This document shows positions 56,801 to 64,000 of a stretch of 64,000 bases of DNA, one piece after another. The position numbers were made by a program, and so were the translations under genes. Source of the DNA: Trogon surrucura (lineage: Eukaryota; Chordata; Aves; Trogoniformes; Trogonidae); contig CM036620.1 of NCBI GenBank assembly GCA_020746105.1, forward strand, positions 26,558,604 to 26,622,603, written 5' to 3'. The first letter of the stretch is position 1; each line of letters begins with the position of its first letter. The notes beneath the pieces are model-generated. The model was not told the DNA's origin and did not search any database. It worked only from the letters and a program-made list of their open reading frames with translations.

Positions 56801-59800
56801 TCATCCCTCCGACACCAGGGAGGAGCAGAGGAATGCCGGCTGAGCTCCATGTGCCTTCACCCGGGGAGGGATGGTGGCTGGAGCCAGCCAGCGCGGCTCC
56901 CAGAGAGAGGGGCTGGAGGGGGCCAAGGCCAGTGCACTGCGGGGACGTACTGAATGAGGCAGAATAAATCCCCGCTCAGCCAAACCTGACCTGGTGAGTG
57001 TGGGGAGGTGCAAGTGTGCTCACTGGGGCAAAACATTTCCAAATTCAAGCAGCCATCCACGCATCCATCATGCAGGCACCGGGGCAAGGAAAGCGACCTC
57101 GTAGTGACTCACCCATTTCCCTTGCTCAGTCATCTTAACAGCAACAACAGAAGAAACCATCTTGAAAGCTTGGCATGGCTAATATATGCAACCTCAGTTT
57201 CCCATCAGTGTCACTCCTGCCTGCTGCCTTCTTCAGCCCTGCCACGTGCCAGGTCCATTTGTCTTGCCTTGCCTTGCTATTACCTGGACAGTTAGCTACC
57301 ATACAATCCTGCTGCTGCAGCTGCAGACTTGAGTATCATCTGCTGAGAGTTTTTGAAATACCTCTTTTTGCATTGCTCTGGTATTGGTCTCGCAATTTCT
57401 GTGCTGTTAAAAGTCCAGGAAATCAACTGGTCTCTGGCACTGTCTTTGGAGGAACTGAGGAAATGGAAATGTATCACAACTAAATTTCACATTTGAAGCT
57501 ATGTAAAGTTAGTTCCAATCAAGCCATCACTTGTCAAAAATTAAGAGAAGGCCATCATTAGGCCTCATTTCAGCTGGTTCAAAATCAGTAATTAACTTCT
57601 CAGAGAAAACAGATGTTTTGCAGGGAATCAGAGATGACATTTTTATGTGTGATGTACTTTTTGAGCCAAAGGAGGCTGCACATTGACAGTAAACATTATG
57701 CCAACAAACCTCAGTAGGTTGGAAGAATCCTCTTCCGCCCAAATTGGGGATGGTTTTCAACTGTGGGGAAATTAAAGCTGAAGTAAGACAGCACATTTAA
57801 ACTGCAGTAAGCAGAGCATTCACAATGTGAGGTGTTTCTATTAACCACTAGCAGAAATGACAGAGGAATAAAAGCAGCAGTGACCAGCTCTGCCCTGCAC
57901 TGCTGCCGGCTGAGGAGCCTTGATCTGGGAAGAAAGCAAGGAGGGAGGCAAAGCAACATTAGCCCATCACAAAACCTAAATTATGGGGCCTCCAGGGTTG
58001 GAACGCACCAGCTTGCAGGTGCTTTGCTCTTGCCGGGATCTTGCAAGGACCAGATCAAGGAGCAGTTGCAGGCTACAACACCACCGGCAGAGCCCGGTCA
58101 CAGATACGGAAAGGCCAGGTTTGTCTGAAACCACAGCACCCAGTCACTTTTGCATCAGTTGGTTAGTCGTTCCTCATCTGCTTTCTTTCAAAAAAAAAAA
58201 AAAAAAGCTAGAAAAGACTGTCTTATTTCACACAGGAGAACACCGATACAGGCTAAAACCAGCAAGCTCTGTAAAATACTGCAACTCATTTAAACAAACA
58301 CATCTGCACACACAAGTGTAAGCATTAGGAATAGAGTTGAGGATCATAAATCATGCCAACCCACTGTGCATTCAGGAAGGGAAAAGAAAGCTGTCACTTT
58401 GCTGCTCAGACACCACAGTGATGGGCACCACACAGTTGGATAGTACTCATCTAACATGAGTTGGGTAGTGGCTGCCTAAAAGACTGAAACTTAGGTAAAG
58501 CACTGAAAATTAGGTAAAGCAATAATACAATATTTCCTGTAGCAAGAAAGACAGGATTGGTACAGGAGAGTGAGATTTTTCTTATTACTGACTAGATAAA
58601 ATACTTGATTTGTTCCATTTTGAAAAAAAACAAGGCAGCAGAAGCACAAGGAAAGGTAGAGGACAGATCTCCTCTGTCAGGGATGTGAACTGAGGGACCT
58701 GACAAGCCTGCTCTATCACCAACTCCTCTTCCTGTGTTAAGCACAAGGTTTTCTTCAATTTGCAGAAAAGCCTCTGCCCCAGTCAGAGCAGCGTGGGAGA
58801 AAGCACGCAAAGGAAATTTCCTGGCCTCTTTTTTGCAGGGGCGAAGACATGTAGACCTCCTCACCTGCACCTCGCCTTGTCTCAGAGGGTTTCAGCTGCA
58901 ATGGTTCTAACCAAGTGTCAGTGCTGCCTTTGCTCCTCCAGCTAAGAATCAATCCAGTAGCCTTTATATCGTAAAATAAATTTAATATAACCAGGAAAAT
59001 CAATTTTATTTTGTTCTAAACTAGGATCTACTTGCTGACATGGATCATTAAGTAAAGTAGAACGAAAAGGGCTGAATGAATGAAAACCTGTTTAACAGAG
59101 CAGCAACACTACCTGTAAGGAATAACAATATAAAGACAATGGGGATTATTTAAGGTGGTGGATGACATTTCATGTTCATCTTGCCCTGCTAGCATAGTCC
59201 AGCTACTCTGAAATTCGTTTATGTAAATTAAAAAGATAGACCACAAAATACTGTGGCAATATGCAATTTGATGAGAGAATTAAATTCTGTACAATAGCGA
59301 CACCCAGCACTGTTATGAATGTAGACCCTTGAAACATTTTTTATTATAATTTCTGTTATACAAGGCTTTGAAATGCGGCCATAAAAAAATTGCTTCATAA
59401 TAAGACTTGGCACACACCACAAGAAGATCTTAGCCCAGAAGAGAGTTGTTGATTTCCTTTCTTCTCCCTGCACACACCAAAACCTAAATTCACTTATAAA
59501 ACGAAAACAAATAAATAAATTTTCATTAAAGATGAATTAAGCGTGACAGCTTGGCCTGTCTTACACGTAAAAGAGAGAAAAGAAGGTTGTTCCTCATTTA
59601 GAAATATAGTGCCTTCATGGGCCACGACAGCAGCTGGGACGTGAGCAATGAAATCTGGCAACTCTGCAGAGTGGTTTAATTGCTTAGGGTATTTTAACAA
59701 GTTCCACAGCATACAGGATGGCTACCTCTAAAAACAGAGTTTGCTCTCTTAAAGGTCCCTATTATGCGTCATCTAAATATGCAATCAGAAGTGGCCTAAA

Positions 59801-62800
59801 GCCGTTGGAGCCTGTAAAGCTACAAGTTTTGTATTTCCAGTGAGTCAGGGGGGTAATTCAGCCCAAGCAGACATTGCAAAACTGGGGCAAGGAAAGGAAA
59901 CTCTGAGATGTTGTTGAGACAGAAAGTAGAGCCCCATGGATACCTCGGGGTAGTACAGCCTGGGTTTGGTCTACTCTCCCAAACGGGACTTTTTGCAGAA
60001 TCTGACTCTTTCTCTCCCCACAGAAAGCATTCTCAGCATGCTGGAACAAATCTGTGCCAAATGGCAAGAAAACTTGAAGGAATAAACAAATCAGGGAACA
60101 GGTTTTTTACAAACATACTCTGTGAAGGTTGACAGAAGCTTCAGTTTTAAGATGACCAGAGCCTGCATATTGCTATCTAAAAATGAAATCTGAGCGTATT
60201 TATACTCATTAAAGAAGCACCTGTCAAAGGCAAGTATCGACTTCAGCAAAGACTTAGTTCCTTCAGTAACAAATTGTGCAAACAACCCCAAGTTTGCTGT
60301 GATGAGTCGATCCTCAGGGATCCAGCCAATGACTGAGAATAGGTGAGAAAATACTTGTAAAATTCTGAATTATCAGTCGGGAAGGTGGTGTTTTAATGTG
60401 CTCTTTTAAAAAAGGGAGAGAAATTAAAGCAGATTTTGTAGACATATAGACAACCATGAATTTTGAAAAAACTAAAATACAGCTCTCCTTTTTACAAATG
60501 TGACTGCACAAAGTTAAATGCTTTCCACAGCCTTGTGCATGATTACAGAAGATTTAACCGCAGCTTTATGAGTTTTAATGAAGGCAGAAGGCAACCAATC
60601 TGTAGGACTGCTGCCTTAATGGTATTGATAGGGACTGTACAAAAGCAAGCATTTTCTAGTAGGACTGGGCTGCTCAGTATATGTAGCTCAGACTTTTGAA
60701 AAGCAAAACAAGAACCTCTCTCCATTTGGCAAATTTGATTCGTGGCTATTGTGTCGCAACTTTGCCAATGGCTATTACATACAGGTATCCTTTATGTATT
60801 AGATGCCTCTATTACATTTTATTTCCTTGGCTCCCACCAACAGTTTCTAGAAAGAATGCGCTGTTATTCACTTAAATTGGACAATTCAACAATAGTGGAG
60901 GGAATAATGGAGAGGAGCCACTATCCCTCAAAGTGATAATAACCTGCAGAGATGTTTCACTGATCATTTTTTAGCCAAAACCTGACATTTCTCATTATTT
61001 CAAAGTGCAGACTGTCTAATCCAGAAGTATATCTATCACAAGTAATTCAGGTACAGAACCGACACTGCAATTATTTTTACTAGTACTAGCCAAAAATGAA
61101 CTATGTCTCAATGACCACATATCAACTCTCTCCTACAGATACAGCAGTATACCTGCACTGAAAACCTCCAATTATTGGAATGAAAACACGCAGTTGTCGA
61201 TCCAAAGAAAGTGTTTAGGGAAGAAAGTGTCTCTGTTTGATGCTATTTATTACTTTACAATAGCCCATCCCTGTCAAGTAACAACAGTATTTTATATGTT
61301 ATTTAACATGTAAAAATCCATCAGAAAGCATAATGAATTTATCTATCAAGCAGAGATAACAGTAGTTCTAGTGAAAAATGCTTGCAATAAAATGTCAACC
61401 CACGAGAAATGCACCAGAGTCGGGCTTTTGCTGGAAAATCAAAAGCAAGTCTGGTTTTGCTAAAAAGGTTCAGGACCCAGATGAACTTGTTTTTCATCTC
61501 ACATCTCTTATATGAAACCAGACTCTTGGTGGCAATCACAAATTCTACCTCTGACTACAAGAAAAAGAGAAAAATAGACTTTGTTCTACTTTTATCAAGG
61601 CTGTTCTGCATTTTTGCAAGGAAGTGTAGTAAATCTTAATGGCACCATAGAAAAATTCAAGATTCCTGTAATTGTCCTACTACAATGAATAATCAGAGAC
61701 CAAACGTGTTATTATCATCAACCACATCTCCGATGCAATCTACATTTATTATTCTCCAGGTTTGCAAAGAATAGAAATTTGCTTGGAAGAACTGTAAGCT
61801 TTAGTTTACAATAATGGCATTTTCTTCTGTGCTACCATTCTCTTTATGCTGAAGAAGTGTGGCCGTGAAAAAAGTGAATGAAACTGAGCTCTTAAAAAAA
61901 AAAAAAAAAAAGAATAACAAAATAAAGCTTTTTTCTTCTGAGCTACAGTAATATATTCACATCAGGCTTTTTGCTACACAAATTAAAAAAGTGGCATTAC
62001 TACATTGCTACTTGAATACGCGATTGGGATTTTTCTACCAAAGGCCATCTTCAGGTTCAGAGCAAAAACCCCAAAACATAATAAGACCCCTATATTTATG
62101 CCTCCTATACTTATCATTTTTACCAAGGTTTCAGTAAAAATTATTTACCACACTGAGTGTTGGAGTGCACAGCTGATGAGGAACAATACACCATGCCAGT
62201 TAGGAATTCATCGCTTGGATACAAATGAGAGCAAGAGAGGCTGGGGTGTAATAGTGACTAACAAACACCAGCACGATGAAGTTGCAAAATTGGCAAATGC
62301 TGTGCCAGAATATGTCGAGCAAAGTATTTCTGACTCAAATTTTGGAAGGTACAGATGCAATCTCACCTGACACACTTGGCACAACTGCCCTTACCCACCT
62401 TCAAGAAACCAGAACTGAAGCAGGTAAGAGGTACAGGGAGGAGCAGGAGAACAGAGACCTTATCTCAGGAGAATAAAAGCCTTTCTTATGTATATGAAAA
62501 AAAAGGAGAACCAAGAGTGAGTGAAGGCAGAGTGACAGAAAAAAAGCAGTATGAGGGAAAAAACATTGTTAACAAAACCAAATGGTTACACACTGGCTAT
62601 GACTGTAAAGAATGTCCTGGGAGTAACATGAAGGAGGAAAAGCATTCCAGCAGGAACTGCACCAGAAAACCAACAGACCGCCTGGGGAAAGCACTCAGGT
62701 GAACAAAAATCCCCCCGATCGGTATTGAGATGGGACTTCATGAAGTTATGAAAGGACTCAAATGGTGTGCTTGCCTATCATAGCAGGATAATGGATGTGG

Positions 62801-64000
62801 CGACCCAGCAGATCCCTTTGATTCTCATGGTCACATAACGGCAATAAAGCAAATCGCCTTAGTTCTATCACGTGGGTCTTCTATCAGACAAACAAAGAAC
62901 TTGGACTGCAGATCTAAAATAAGCACCCCAGGGCAACAGCAATAGGTTTTGGCATGCCCCATCGGTGCTCCTCCAATGCTAAGGGAGATTCATGGTGGAT
63001 GAAGAACACAAGATCTCTCATCTCACCACTCCTCCCCTTCTCCACTTTCCCCTCCCTCTGCCAGTGCCCTTTGGGGCTCTCCCTCCACAGGTCTGCCTGG
63101 GAAAGCTGGTGTGGAGCACCTGGCTTGCCCAGCTGCAAACCCCATACCTAGCTCCCTCTGTAGCCAAAATGTGAGAGGGATCTCAGCCCAAAGACCACAT
63201 TAGAGGCAATTTGGAGCACCAAAGGTAAAGCATCCTCTGAAGACCCTTGTACAGTGTACAGGTGCCAACAGCTGGCTTTTAAGAACAGTTTAGCTTTCAA
63301 TGGCCTAGAGTAAGTGGTCTTCCTAAATAATAATGTCTATGTAACAGTAATGAACCATTAACTTTATTAATGCCAACCAAGCTTACTTAAAATATTATTA
63401 TAAGTGAGCATATAAATATCTAAGTGAATGCAAAGTTATTTCAGAGCTCCGCAGGTGATATTGACAACCTCACTCCGGTGAAACCCTGAAGACTCCATTC
63501 AAAAGTTAAGGTTTCCTTAATAAAAATATACTTAGGGCTTCCTGGTCCAGCAGAGATTTATTTAGAGCAACCCACTTCTAGTACTAGGGGCTTATAACAT
63601 TATTACTACTTATTATTATTACTCTGGCTTTACTATTAGTGGGTAAAATACATATACATAGCTGAAGGTTGAATCCACTTGTTTGATGGCTGGATGGTTC
63701 AGGGAACCACCCTCCCTTTCTGTGAGGATATTACACCCTTTACTCTGTGCTAACATGCGATACTGGGAAGCACTTTCTTTCCTCTCAGCTGATTACATGT
63801 CCACAAAGGAATATAAGTTCAATTCTCAGTTCCCCAGCCCTCTAAATATGTCTCTAGTGCCACTGTCTCTAGTGCCTTTTGCTGATAATAATCCTCAATG
63901 TACAGTGCCAGTACAGCTATGAAATTAAAGCATGTTACGGCAAAACGCCTTCCAACACTGTTAAAACTGTTGGCCTCCCACATGAAATGAATCATTACAG
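50833..64000. other. Intronic DNA to the window edge
   Basis: AT-rich DNA with GC-richer patches at about 54660-55330 and 56750-57010. There are A runs at 58190-58206 and 61894-61911, a near-tandem 19-base repeat (TTAGGTAAAGC at 58491 and 58510), and an ATT-rich stretch at 63598-63640. No GRID2 exon, recognised repeat family or RNA gene was found. Confidence 0.5.

Noticed and set aside
62005-62702. Chain of overlapping plus-strand frames near the window end
   Set aside because: Low-complexity, Lys/Glu-rich peptides with no family similarity and no splice or promoter support.

Overview
The window is a piece of a bird genome. It holds the 3' end of one protein-coding gene, GRID2 (ionotropic glutamate receptor delta-2, GluD2), on the minus strand, surrounded by AT-rich non-coding DNA. 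Avian origin is inferred from several CR1 (chicken repeat 1) LINE fragments with their characteristic octamer 3' ends, and from two LTRs that resemble families I know from bird genomes. The long LTR suggests a non-chicken (possibly neoavian) bird, but the species cannot be fixed from this sequence alone.

Layout, reading along the minus-strand gene from right to left. Positions 64000 to 18183 are one long intron. Positions 18182 to 17942 are the penultimate coding exon (end of the ligand-binding S2 lobe, transmembrane segment M4 and the start of the tail). Positions 17941 to 13841 are the last intron. Positions 13840 to 13418 are the last coding exon (cytoplasmic tail ending in the PDZ ligand GTSI). 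Positions 13417 to about 11150 are the likely 3' UTR, with a good poly(A) signal at 11171-11176. The two exons join in phase 0 and encode the C-terminal 220 residues. The upstream exons are not in the window.

Downstream of the gene (positions 11150 to 1) lie CR1 fragments, including a young CR1 inserted into an older one at 6701-8783, a solo LTR at about 4714-5230, and a CpG island at about 1540-2490 with no recognisable protein. In mammals the next gene downstream of GRID2 is ATOH1. No ATOH1 coding sequence is visible here, so the island may be an unannotated promoter or regulatory domain in the GRID2-ATOH1 interval.

The intron contains three further CR1 fragments or clusters, a roughly 1.2 kb solo LTR (about 43544-44726), a precise 31-bp tandem duplication, and a 163-bp CpG-rich segment at 50656-50818. 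That segment is bounded by exact 14-bp direct repeats, the signature of an inserted element, and I could not identify it. I found no convincing novel multi-gene system. The observations most worth checking are this insert, the CpG island, and a possible alternative GluD2 C-terminus made by reading through the weak donor of the penultimate exon.
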